22,500 nucleotides of DNA from Theodoxus fluviatilis (GCA_034096865.1 JAWQFJ010028185.1:35001-57500); one strand, 5' to 3'. Positions 9,466 to 19,456 are shown, counted from the first letter of the stretch. Notes: a model not told the origin generated them from the letters alone. Numbers and translations: made by a program.

Positions 9466-11029
9466 CTGCCTGTCGATCGTTGCAAGTTTACCTTCATCAC
9501 GGCAGAAGCTGCACGACGCAGCCAAGCTCGTATCTGTATTCTTTTCTACGGAAATGCCATTTGATGGTATCAGAACAGTAGGCTTGTCTTCTCCAACTGA
9601 CTTTCCCTGATTATCAGACACATCGAGATAGTTATTTGCATGCTGGTTGGAACCTTTCCAAAATTCAGCACCTCGCCCTGCATTCGTTACCACAGCCTTT
9701 TCAAAATGTCACTGTATGAATCATTTATCTATTACCCTTTTTCAAAAGGTGTAATTATTCCAAGTAGTCATCCACCTATTGCAACTTTGCAAGCACACCG
9801 TGATCACCGTGTCGGACAGTCTTGTGGTTTTACCTCCTATTGCTCGACATTTGACAGAGATGCGTTCGCGTCCGAGTTTTCCAATGCACTGCCCTATTCC
9901 CTTCTACAAACTGCATGAGCAGTTAAGAGCAGCCTTACTATCATGAGCAGTAATAGAGAGTATGTTTGGAACAGCAGGTCTAATCATGGATTAGAAGTCA
10001 GGGTGGATTAGGAAAGACCGATTCAAAACAGTCACTTCCCAAAACGAGATTTTGACAAGAAATGGAAACAAATACATGGAAATGCCTGGAGGATGGTGTG
10101 CCAACATCACCACGACCAAGAAGCAGATCGGACCATATAAGCCAGCATGCTCCAAGAACTCTTGAAGCGTCGACTCTGTTAGCTCCCAAAGAACAGGTGG
10201 TGTCTGTTTCCTCTCGTAAACGAAGCTTGGATCGGGCAGCTGTTTCTAGAGAGGCTCGGCAGGCGGATGAGGAAAAACGTTAATTGGATTGCTTTTTATG
10301 ACTACTTGCTCACTTCTGCCTTTATTTCGAGGGACTGTGAAGTGTGGCTGGATATTCTTGGCTCTCCCTTGGGCGTCCTACAGTGGTGACGCCTCATTGA
10401 AAGTTATTCCAGTCAAGCCCTGGTGTCAATGGGCCTGGACATGACTGTTTCTTGTCCTCTGTACATGGTTTGCTCCACCCCTTCCACTTACTCCGGGTGA
10501 GATTTTATTGCCCCCTTGGTCTTTTAGACCACCGTCATTGCACTTTGAAATGACTTAGACGACGGTAAACGCAGTAAAACCTTTTTTCGCCAGAGATACT
10601 TTTTCTTCATATTGCGCTTTCGTCGGATTGCTGGCTCGTGTCCTGCTGGAGTTTCCCTAAGGAGGGTTACGGAGATAACTTCTTCAAATAAACGACAAAC
10701 TGAATCCCACCCATTGGAATGCATGGCTAACTGATGATATGGAAATACATGTACTTTCCTGTGGCGTGCATCTTACTGCAATCAAAAGCATGTGTGATCA
10801 ATCTACTCACGAATCTTTGTCTTTTTTGATGAGTGGCCATTGGGAGCCAGAGGATGCAGAAATCCAAGAAAGCCAACATGCAAGATGCAAAAAGACTTCC
10901 TGGACAGTGTGAAGGACAATTCTAAAAGTAGCGATAGGTCTCTACAAAATTTTCTCGATGGTGAAAAACAGTCCCGCCGTTCTTAGGTGTTTCACATGAA
11001 CAGCTCAAAGTACAATGTGAGTGTTTCTG

Positions 11030-11033
<4 letters not shown>
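9466..11033. other. Unique intergenic sequence, no gene recognised
   Basis: About 1.57 kb right of the foldback element. Open frames stay below 110 codons and carry no domain I recognise. No transposon end, RNA gene or strong regulatory cluster is visible. Confidence 0.5.
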
Positions 11034-11068
<35 letters not shown>

Positions 11069-11127
11069 CCTCTCTCTCTCTCTCCCTCCCTCCCTCCCTC
11101 CCTCCCTTCTTCCCTTCCTCCTTCCCA
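11034..11127 (+). repeat. (CT)n followed by (CCCT)n and CT-rich tail
   Basis: (CT)n at about 11034-11087, with a ttt and a ccc interruption, passes into CCCT steps and an irregular cttcttcccttcctcc tail. It is the pyrimidine-strand counterpart of the GA/GGGA cluster at 7724-7799. Confidence 0.95.
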
Positions 11128-11349
11128 TCATAATTCGCTAATTTAAAAAAAAAGGCAACACACATATTACAAGTGTGGGCGGAAATACATCCTAGTATCA
11201 ATGTCAGAACCATTCCCCAATCTGACTTCCCAGGCAAATCCAAATTTTATCTTCCTGTATCCCACGCTTGCATGCAGCGAAACATAAATGCACAGGCAGT
11301 CGCAACTTGGGCATAGCTTATACGATGATTATGCCTCGTTATCGAACTA
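11128..11349. other. Short unique stretch
   Basis: I see no gene, RNA or repeat here apart from a short A-run near 11145-11152. Confidence 0.5.
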
Positions 11350-11565
11350 AGCGGAAGTGAAAGTGGGTCACATTCACGGGCCAACGGTCATGCGTGGGGT
11401 GCTCCACTTTTGGCTCCCCGGATGTGGCTATCGCAGGTCTGCCTCAGGAGTGACCCTGGTGCCAAGCCGTAGATCTTCTGGCGATAGCGTGGCCACGTCA
11501 CCGGAAGTGACGTGCTCAGATCAGAACAGTGTTGCGCCACTGAGGTGAAAGCCGACTTCCGGTCT
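11350..11565. promoter_or_regulatory. Possible regulatory cluster: ETS and CRE-like sites
   Basis: At 11494-11514 the sequence cacgtca, ccggaag, tgacgtg forms a 7-bp-arm palindrome that combines an ETS core (CCGGAAGT) with CRE-like TGACGTG on both sides. More ETS-like cores lie at about 11352 (ggaagtgaaa) and 11555-11562 (acttccgg). ETS plus CRE composites are common in housekeeping promoters of animals. No gene start can be placed next to it, and such short motifs also occur by chance. Confidence 0.2.
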
Positions 11566-13669
11566 GTGCATTGAGAGGGAAAGGTCAGCCCTGTGTCACA
11601 ATATCGAGACATCAGTGACGGATGTGGTCAGATAGCTCTTCCAGCATAAGGGCACTTTTTGGCTGCCTGGAGAGGCACTCATGATCTGTTGGGGTGCTGT
11701 GACATATGGAAGTCCCCTCCTGGCCTTCTTTAATGAACAAGCGTGCTCGTGACGATCATCTGGATTTATACTTATTAAGAAAGCCAATACATTGCCAGAT
11801 GCTAGGATCATGTTGTCAGCTTACAATACAAAAAAAGAGCAGCTGTCTTCCTCAGTTGTCATGCAACAGTTAGGGGAGCCAACAGTTGTGATTATCTACT
11901 ATTTGGATACTAATGTGCGGGCCCATAGAAACTAGTCACTCGAATGTATGTCCCTAATCTATCGAGATTGTAGATATAAAAACAACACCATTTGTCTCCT
12001 AAAGCGAAAGCAAAGTTTTGGGGATTGCTTCATCTGCACATTAAAAATGTCCAATAGTATGTTACACTTGAGCTGAGCTGATATCGTTGTAGCCATATTT
12101 GCTGTTTAAAACATTGACTGCTCCAGTAATGATATTGTTTTAGGTTGCCATGGTGAGCTAACCATATACTGTGACACTTGCTCATTTCGACGACGTAAAG
12201 GGGTGAAACATTCGTGTCTGCAGCCATTTTGAGTCAAGCATGAGCTTGAAGCCTCCAGCAAGATGATATCATGCGTCGTTACGTGGCTGACGCTGGCAAC
12301 CAGGTTCGTGGCGGTGCTAGAACCAGTGGCTTCTGTGTAAGTGATACTGCCCAACATATCGTATGTGTTGAATACAGTCGACTTGAGTGAAATAAACATT
12401 GCTCGCACGTGATGCGTTTCGGACAGTCCTAGAACTTCTGCCGTGGCTTCTAGCTTCTTCTATGGCGGAACTCTGAAAGAGAAAAGCTTTATGGTGATTC
12501 TTGTCACACTCTTTATTAGTTATAGCCATCCTTACAGCTCTGTGTCAAAACGCAATGTAGTTGTTTACCGGGCAGAAGCGATGATCTCGCACTGTTGTTT
12601 TCGCAGGCTATGGATGTTTTCAAAACTGACCAGACAGCGATGTGAGAGCGCAAACCTCCGCCAAGGAAGCCACGCTTTAGCGCTGCTAGCGGTTCATGGA
12701 GATACGCCTACCATGCGGCCTGTATAAGTCATAGCGTTGTTCCTTTCAACTCGTGAACGTTTTTTTTAACGCATTACATCGGTTGAATAGGCGGCTCCTC
12801 TTCTATGGCCTGTTTAATTCAGGCAGCATGTTTTGCTAGTCAGGCCTGACGCTACGAAGCTTAGTTCAGTTTAGCGCCTGCTAGCGGTCTCAGAGTGGAA
12901 CGCATACGCCGGCTTGCGGCACCCGGCACTAAAATAAAATCTCTTTGTGGTTGTAATTCCAATACGAGATAACCTCCGAAATGTAATGGATTGTTTTATG
13001 GGTGAGACCCTGACCTTGCATCATATTTCATCCGAATCTGTTTCAAACGTTTAGAGTTAATTTGAACACAGAATAACGCACGCAGGCACCAACCGACAGA
13101 AAAACATAACCTCTTTCGCAGAGGTAACAATAAATATATGTGTTTGGCACCCGTGCATATTACACCATGCCTGAGAGAGCTGGGTGATTCTGCTAGCAGC
13201 CTGGAGTTTCTGCGGGGGCGAGGACACCGCTAACAAGGCAGGGGACGTCCCGCCGTCTGTGTGGTACGCTGACGCAAGCGAGGCGTCAGTCAGGTGCATG
13301 TCATAGCTTTGTCTTGTCTCTGTAGCTTCACAGCTGTCAAGGCCACGTTTGACTCCAGCTGCCAGCAAAGCTGACGTTAATAGAACAATGTTCTCTCCCC
13401 TTTTTGCCCTCGAGGACGGTCTGTGAATACATCATCTTTCTACTCGTATGGACAATGGCAATTACAATGTGAAAGTGAAATGTATTGTCACGTTCATTGT
13501 ACTGAATCACCTCATGCACACTGGTAAAAAAAAATCCGTGACAATAGGTCAGTGTTCCTACTGAAGTCTAAAAAAGGCAGGCGTCTCCATTCTTTTGGTC
13601 AATGAACTGACCGTCTTGTAATGCACTTGTGCAGACTAAAGTTACGTCTTTGTTTCCAAGCACCGACCG
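11566..13669. other. Unique intergenic sequence, no gene recognised
   Basis: About 2.1 kb with open frames up to ~100 codons on both strands, none recognisable. It contains the diverged direct repeat at 12676-12719 and 12870-12920, listed separately. No transposon termini or RNA genes are evident. Confidence 0.5.
12676..12920 (+). repeat. Diverged direct repeat pair (44 and 51 bp)
   Basis: tttagcgctgctagcggt at 12676 recurs as tttagcgcctgctagcggt at 12870. Both are followed after a less similar stretch by tacgcc and tgcggc (to 12719 and 12920). Spacing is about 195 bp. It may be a remnant of a tandem repeat or of a dispersed element present twice. Confidence 0.5.
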
Positions 13670-13675
13670 TCGCTA

Positions 13676-13873
13676 ATTGGCGAGTTTTTGTTACAGAAGA
13701 GAAGGCATTATTGCGTCTGCCACGTGCCTGCTTCCTGCGGCGAGGTTTTTATTGGCCAGACCTTCCATTGAGAGACGCAAATGTGATCCACTCCGACGTC
13801 ACGCAGTTCCGTAACCCGAGCAACAGGCGCCATTCATGACGCTCCCGAGTCACATGATTGGCTGGTCACATGA
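13676..13873. promoter_or_regulatory. Possible promoter: CCAAT boxes, CRE-like site, paired M-boxes
   Basis: Inverted CCAAT boxes (attgg) lie at 13676, 13751 and 13857, a CRE-like gacgtcac at 13795-13802, and two tcacatga motifs (M-box type, bound by MiT/TFE bHLH factors in animals) at 13850-13857 and 13866-13873, flanking the third CCAAT. The cluster is denser than I would expect by chance. No adjacent open frame looks like a first exon, so strand and target gene are unknown. Confidence 0.25.
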
Positions 13874-14528
13874 CCAGGCTATGGCACTATCAAACGTGGC
13901 GCTCTTCGGCGGGGGAAGTCAGAACTTGTCCACTTCCTTCTCCACTCTGGGACTTCCTGTGCCAGCCCGAGCTTGAAGTGCAGCTGGGCAGCACTGGGGG
14001 CGACACTGTGAGGTTTATGAACGCCAAAGTGTCGCAGAAAAGCTCCGTGGCTTGTCCTTGCTGAATATTGACGCAGCAATGCTGCTTCTCCGATGAAAAT
14101 AAAAAGGTGTGGACAGCAACGGACAATGTATTCTTTCTTGAGCCAAGGTGGCCCTGAAATGGGCCGTTTACAGGCAACCGTATAACGATGGGGGTAGAGC
14201 TGTACGTGATGCTGTGACATTTTGACCAACGTTTTCCATGTTTGCTTTGGTTGCACTGAAAAAAATGAATTTGAAGTATAAGAATACAATGATTTTGGTG
14301 AGAGGTTTACCTAGTCCCTTCCCACCCCCTGTGAGGTGGAGAGGGTGGGTGTGTGGGTGTGTAAGTACCAATAGACCCACTGCGTCTCTCTATGCGATTC
14401 GTGGAAGACAAGTAACTAGGGAAAGCGGGACTTCATTTGCTCTGGCTATATCTAGTTCTCGTGATTTTCGTGAACAATGGCTCTTCATTGCCAACAAAGG
14501 TTAATAGGTCGTAAAACTTTAATCACCT
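13874..14528. other. Unique sequence right of the promoter-like cluster
   Basis: About 650 bp without a recognisable gene. Overlapping frames of 88-136 codons exist on both strands with no known domain. A G-rich patch (ggtggagagggtgggtgtgtggg) lies near 14335-14358. Confidence 0.4.
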
Positions 14529-14544
14529 TTACCATTACCATTAC

Positions 14545-14581
<37 letters not shown>

Positions 14582-14594
14582 GTCGTCATCGTCG

Positions 14595-14677
<83 letters not shown>

Positions 14678-14724
14678 GTCGTCGTCGTCGTCGTCCTCGT
14701 CGTCATCGTCATCATCATCACCAT
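14529..14724 (+). repeat. (ATC)n trinucleotide repeat with (GTC)n blocks
   Basis: About 65 trinucleotides. Long ATC runs are interrupted by GTC runs at about 14581-14596 and 14675-14703. The frames read as poly-Ile/Val on plus and poly-Met on minus and are not genes. Confidence 0.95.
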
Positions 14725-14969
14725 CTTGTCAATTTTCATTTATGCAATATTCTGTCGGATATGATCTTGAAGGCTTTGCGAAATAATGCATAAAGAACTC
14801 GTTTGCTGCCGAACTAGTCCTATATTTTAGTAAAAACATATATTTTTTGGTTACGGAATGGCTTCAAATCACTCCGCCTGCAAGAGCCCAGCTTGCAAAA
14901 CGGAGACCTTCTTTCTGGAAAGCAGTACAACCTCTCCAGAGCCATTGTCTTCATTGCCCGTTGTAACGT

Positions 14970-15006
14970 AATAATAATAATATTAATATTAATAATAATA
15001 ATAATA

Positions 15007-15080
<74 letters not shown>
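14970..15080 (+). repeat. (TAA)n = (ATT)n tail of the LINE
   Basis: About 37 trinucleotides, with attaatatt and tag variants near the left end. On the LINE strand it is the 3' terminal (ATT)n, taking the place of a poly-A tail. Confidence 0.92.
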
Positions 15081-15081
<1 letters not shown>

Positions 15082-15552
15082 GATATTTCTATAGCGCTTA
15101 TTCTCAGGTGAGCTCTAGGCGCTTTACAATCTCGTTCACACATCACAAGCAGACAATCAGATACAGGCAAATCACGTAGGCAATCAACACTAGCAGCAAA
15201 ACCACGTACAATGAGAGCAAGCATACAAACACATAACATTAACAAGCAAGCAGGCAGAATAATCAAAGACAGTTGAAGCAAGCATACAACGAAAGAAAAT
15301 AAACAAACAAGCAGGCAAAATAATCGAACACAATCAAGAAGGCATACCAACACAGTAAATAAACAAGCAAGCAGACAACCAATCGACAATCTAAACAAGA
15401 ATGAAATAAGCATATGAAGAGAACAAACAAGCAAGCAAACACAAACGAGATAAGTGAATCAAAAACAAAATATTTACAAAATACAATTACGAGAATATGT
15501 ACGGGGAGCTGTGAAGTTGAGCGGGTGGGGTCAGTGGGAGGGAGGAGGGGGG
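15081..15552 (-). other. 3' UTR of the CR1/L2-like LINE
   Basis: Non-coding region between the RT stop and the (ATT)n tail on the minus strand. Its last ~45 bases include gtaaagcgcctagagctc and gataagcgctata-like sequence (here agaataagcgctatag), which in this LINE group is the part recognised by the RT to start copying. A ~60-bp tandem repeat occupies most of the rest. Confidence 0.75.
15121..15460 (+). repeat. ~60-bp tandem repeat within the LINE 3' UTR
   Basis: aacaagcaag or aacaaacaag begins copies at 15241, 15302, 15362 and 15422 (spacing 61, 60, 60). A second phase marker, agcaagcatacaa, lies at 15216 and 15277, with a diverged form at 15337, so at least one more copy lies to the left. 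Copies have diverged considerably, so the duplication predates or accompanies decay of this insertion. Confidence 0.75.
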
Positions 15553-17640
15553 CTATTTGGCAGATGTGTATGCAAGAGAGAACAGGTGTGTCTTTAGATC
15601 AGCGCGGAAAGAGTCAGACTCGGAAGAGGGATACAGAAGAAGATTAGCAGAGAGAGAGAGTTCCAGACGAGAGGAGCGGAGGCAAAGAAAGAGCGGTCAC
15701 CAAAAAAGATGATTACATTTTACGAGGGACGAGGGTGGTGGTGTTTGCTGAAGAGCGAAGTATTCTGCGTGGCGTGTAAAAGTCTATGAGGGCTGTGAGG
15801 TATGCGGGTCCTGTCTGTGTGAATGCGTTGAAAGATAAGCATGCAATTTTGTAAATGATACGTTCCTCGACACGGAGCCAGTGTAGTTTCAGAAGGTGGG
15901 GGGTGATATGCTCAAATTTGCGGACTATACAGATCAAACGAGCGGTGTTGTTCTGCAGTTTTTGTAACCTGTCAATGAGATACTCGGGACAGCCATAAAG
16001 CAGAGCACTACAATAATCTAGCTTGGATATATAGAATGAACGCTGAAACAAGGGTCTTGGCCGCTTGCTCAGAGAGATAGTGACGGATTGAACCGATGCG
16101 ACGGAGCTCAAAGTTCACACAACGAATGATTGTCTGAACCTGTGCATGCATAATGAGGTGGGAATCTAACGTAACGCCTAGATTTTTCACTGTGTTAGAA
16201 AAGGGGACAGTAGCATTGCCGATGGTGATGGACTCTGGGAGCTGGACAGAGGTAGACATGCGTGGTGAGGAGGCAACCATTACCTCGGTCTTCTCATCAT
16301 TTAATTTCAGCTTATTGAATGTCATCCATGACTTGACGTCAAGGAAACATGCTTGCATTGAGTGCATTAGAGTGTCAAAACACTTGGGATCACCCGACTT
16401 TTGCGCCTGCGTATCATCTGCATAAGAATGATGAAGAACCGAATGGGCAGTCATGATATCTGCGAGAGGAGTGGTGTACAGAACAAATAAAGCTGGTCCT
16501 AAGACCGACCCTTGTGGCACGCCATAGCGCAGCAGAGTAGGATCAGAAGTGTTATTGTTGATGGATACAGTCTGAGTACGGTTGGACAAGTACGACGAAA
16601 ACCAGTTCAAGGCAGAGTCACTAACGCCAAATACAAATTCAAGACGGCTGATGAGAATAGCATGATCTATTGTGTCAAATGCTGCCGATAAATCGAGCAG
16701 CGCCAGAATAGAGACTTCTTCTCTGTCTAGAACACGTAGAAGGTCATTTACAATTTTCACTAAAGCTGTTTCTGTACTGTGTCCAGGCCAATACGCGGAC
16801 TGTAGGGGGTTGAACAGTTGGTTGGACGTGAGGTGAGCAGAGAGCTGAGACAGAACTACCTTTTCTATCAGTTTTGAAACAGATGACAAGTTACTAACAG
16901 GCCGGAAGATTTTTAACTCATTATGGTCCAGGTTAGGTTTCTTCAACAGTGGGGTGACAAGAGCAGTTTTGTTGACATCCGGGAAGGTTCCAGAAGTGAG
17001 GGACTCATTTACAATCTTGGTCAGGGTGTGGAGCACTACGTCTAAACACTCAAAGAGCAGGGGAGTTGGGATGGGGTCAAGTTCACATGTTTTAGGGGCA
17101 GAGTTAGACAAGATCTTGCGGACGTCTGATTCAGTCACAGGGGCGAAAGATTCTAGGAAATTGCCACTGAATGGTTTACCAAAGGGGTGTGGGACAGAAG
17201 GCTGAGAGTCAAGGTCCTCTCGCAGCTTATCTACCTTGGTCACGAAATAGTTAGAAAACACGCTGGGGAGTGAGGATGAGGGATACACCGTGGGAAGCTG
17301 GGTAGGGCTTTTTCTCGCACACAGATCATTGGTAATGTGATACAACTCCTTGCTAGACTTTGCCTCAGCGATTTGAGATGTGTAGAACATCGATTTTGCT
17401 TTATGGACAATGAAAGTCACAAAATGCTTGGCCTTTATGTACAACTGATGGTACACAGTCAAACCCGACTCTCTCCACTCTCTCTCGGCACGGCGCCGAT
17501 CTCTCTTTGCCTGTAGCAGTTCATCTCCAAGAAGACCAAACTACGGAGTCACCCTCTTAGAAGACACTTTGCGTCTGGAGACAGGGGCGTGCTTGTCAAG
17601 AACAGCCTTAAGAACGTGCATGTTATTCAGCAAGGCACCG
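15553..17640 (-). pseudogene. Decayed reverse transcriptase ORF (CR1/L2-like LINE)
   Basis: RT of a non-LTR retrotransposon, which would copy its own RNA at a nicked target. The open part runs from 17462 to 16008 (484 codons). In order it shows CELDPIPT (residues 126-133), RPVSNLSSVSKLIEKV (187-202), motif A LDLSAAFDTIDH (256-267), motif B YGVPQGSVLGP (313-323), motif C YADD (347-350) and the conserved WMTFNKLKLN (379-388). All catalytic aspartates are present. The frame then changes near 16030 and continues with SKLDYCSALLYG to a stop at 15713. It changes again near 15701 (GDRSFF) and again near 15621 (SDSFRADLKTHLFSL), ending at TAG 15553-15555. Upstream, the in-frame sequence LDKHAPV and VTP is followed by TAG at 17541-17543 where related elements have Trp. 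It cannot make an intact protein. The 17462 start is only a TTG inside the frame, not a real initiation site. Confidence 0.92.
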
Positions 17641-17645
17641 TCAAA

Positions 17646-18689
17646 ACAGCAGCTTGTCTGTTGTACTTTTGTGTTAAACCTTCGTATCGAATTCTATATT
17701 CCATCATCAGAATTCTGACTTCCGGAACCAGACCGTCACCCAAAGCCGCAACTTTTCCTTTGTAGTTGCGTGGCAAGCTGCCTCCTGCACTTGGCGCACT
17801 GTTCTCCCACGTATAGCAGGCAGTGTTCCTTTTACGTGCTCTCAATCGGGTCAAAGAGTGACGAAACACTGACCTCTGAAGCGCCCCGGATGCAATTGTT
17901 TGCTCCAACAGTGAACAATGTTCACCTTTGCCTTGCAGAACCGTTGATCGCCTGCGAGTGCGTAAGAGCCGTATGTATTGGTAGCGCGGAGACGGCGGGA
18001 GAAGGGGGCCGGGAGAGAGAGTCTTGTGAAACACTTCATAAAACTCCACATACAGAGTACCACTCTCCAACAAGGTCACCTGCCACGCACCCTGGGAACG
18101 ACCAGTGCAGGATTTTCACGTCACCAGGAGCGCTCTGATGACGTCGTTCCTGTAATGAAAGTCATCCACGGAACCCGACACTTCCCGATTTCCCTGCTAT
18201 TTGAATCGTCACGTGTCGTGCATGGAAACCCTCCAAGTGGCCCACACTTGGAAGCATACGTGATAGTCAGCAGCTCGACTTGCCAAAAACCGCTGACCGT
18301 CGGCATGTTCCGGATGCGGAGGCGCCGTGACACAGGCGAACAATCGTTCGACTCAACAGCGCTTTTGCACGGCAGGCGCCAACAATTGCCGCACAGCGAT
18401 GTTGTCGCAAAGAAACACGATCTTCACCATCTGGAGTCAAGAGATCTTAAGGCGTGTGAGAGACCTCCCACAGGTCCACACAATGATAAAGGATGCGGGG
18501 GCGGTCGTGGTACTTGAGGGAAGGTCACTAAGTGGAAAAGAGAAATGTTTCATTTGTATTTTAACCTTCCTACTGTCTACTCAAAAACATTGCCTCCATT
18601 TTTTTCCTCTTCACAATCCGGAGCAGCATGAAGACAAGGAGCTGAATTCCGTACAGACTATAAAATTTAAAACATACTTTATTTGCTGT
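17646..18689. other. Unique sequence between two LINE copies
   Basis: About 1 kb. Open frames up to 179 codons on plus (17978-18517) and 150 on minus (18079-17627) overlap and show no endonuclease, RT or other recognisable motif. The part at 17780-18370 is relatively CpG-rich and contains gatgacgtcg near 18139, so it could be a promoter or exon, but nothing decides it. Confidence 0.4.
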
Positions 18690-19135
18690 GATTATGTATG
18701 TATATGTATGCTCTTTTATAGCGCCATTCTCACGCCCAGTCAAAGATGAAATAAATGAGTCTTCAGGCAGGATTTAAGCGATGACGATTTTTGCAGCTCA
18801 GAAAAGCCATTTCACAGCCTAGGTCCTGCATTCGAATGCTCTCTCTCCAGACTTCCTGGTGTTGCAGCGTGAAACTTGGAGAAGTGATCATGACGACGAT
18901 CTGAGATCTCTCCCAGGCACACACTTCCTGATAAGTTCAGTCTTGGGGCTGCTCCACTAACACAGTTGTACACATGACACAGTGTTTTGTACTCGATTCG
19001 ATGGTGAATGTGAAGCCAGTGCAGCTCATGAAGACTGGGTGTCATATGAGAACGACTGGGCTGGCGCTTAAAAGCCCGTGTCGCAGTGTTCTGGACCTTT
19101 TGAAGTCTGTGAAGCTACCTCTGGGTTTCATCCAA
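18690..19135 (-). mobile_element. Second CR1/L2-like LINE, 3' fragment
   Basis: Only the C-terminal part of the RT ORF and the 3' end remain, on the minus strand. The first recognisable codons are LHRLQKVQNTA (from about 19115 downwards). The coding relic ends at TGA 18740-18742, and gcgctata on the minus strand at about 18718-18725 marks the 3' terminal region. The 5' end lies at about 19115-19135. It has the same orientation as the larger copy 1 kb away, but the residues differ enough that it is probably another family or a much older copy. No (ATT)n tail is preserved; the sequence passes into imperfect catacatatacatac. Confidence 0.85.
18740..19135 (-). pseudogene. Decayed RT C-terminus of the second LINE
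   Basis: Reading from 19115 downwards: LHRLQKVQNTATRAF, then SHMTPSLHELHW, then IHHRIEYKTLCHVYNCVSGAAPR. This is the thumb and post-RT region typical of CR1/L2-like elements (compare HITPHLLKLHWLRVEERIIYK in the larger copy). The best-matching frame then changes. SLLQVSRCNTRKSGERAFE reads in another frame with a TGA just before it and a TAG after it. SSSLKSCLKTHLFHL reads in a third segment before TGA at 18740-18742. An in-frame TAG also precedes LHRLQ. It cannot encode a working protein and no catalytic motif remains. Confidence 0.85.
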
Positions 19136-19428
19136 TGTGTGAATTAAGTTTTTCAAAGATGTAATGTATCACTCATTTTTGTACACTACAGTTCTTTTCG
19201 TTTTTTCTTAAGTCCCTAATATCGCTCTAAATATTACCTGTTTGGTTTGAGGACTTACGTTGCTAGTTCCAAAAGAGCGACACACTGTAGGAAGCAATGG
19301 ACGTCAATTACTCTGCATAATCGCCTCCCGAACGTTTGCATATCAGTCGTGAAATAAAAAAAACGATCTCCGCCACTCTCTCGAATCGATGCAGGGCAAA
19401 AGTGGTAAGGGTGTAGAATGTGGATGAA

Positions 19429-19456
19429 GGGGGGTGGGGGAAGGGGGTGGGATGGG
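19429..19456 (+). repeat. G-rich tract with quadruplex potential
   Basis: Five runs of three to six G separated by one or two bases (g-runs split by t, aa, t, at). This meets the usual G3+N1-7 pattern for an intramolecular G-quadruplex on the plus strand. Confidence 0.75.

Larger units (their letters stand above)
14970..17645 (-). mobile_element. 5'-truncated CR1/L2-like non-LTR retrotransposon
   Basis: A LINE on the minus strand. From 5' to 3' it has the linker before the RT domain (starting about 17640), the RT and C-terminal region down to 15553, a 3' UTR at 15081-15552, and an (ATT)n tail at 14970-15080. The 3' end reads gcgctatagaaatatcc and then (ATT)n, a type of end seen in many CR1/L2-related animal LINEs. 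The upstream apurinic endonuclease region is absent: sequence beyond about 17645 has no endonuclease motif. The copy therefore arose by incomplete reverse transcription, the usual fate of LINE insertions, and has since decayed. Clade assignment (CR1 versus L2) is from motif memory only. Confidence 0.9.

Noticed and set aside
13519..13554. Tiny transposon with CACTG / CAGTG ends
   Set aside because: Only five matching terminal bases over 36 bp, with no flanking duplication.
14820..15434. Leu/Cys-rich 204-codon minus-strand frame as a membrane protein
   Set aside because: It lies in the LINE 3' UTR and (ATT)n tail; the hydrophobic residues come from the 60-bp repeat and poly-Ile coding ATT.
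17627..18079. 150-codon minus frame as the endonuclease part of the larger LINE
   Set aside because: It contains none of the expected endonuclease signatures, is out of frame with the linker, and lies beyond the point where LINE similarity stops.
18131..18165. Hammerhead ribozyme (ctgatga ... gaaa)
   Set aside because: The bases between the two conserved blocks cannot form stem II, and no cleavage-site helix is present.
17978..18517. 179-codon plus frame as a host exon
   Set aside because: It is basic and Ser/Arg-rich without a recognisable domain, and is overlapped by comparable frames on the other strand. It is possible but unsupported.
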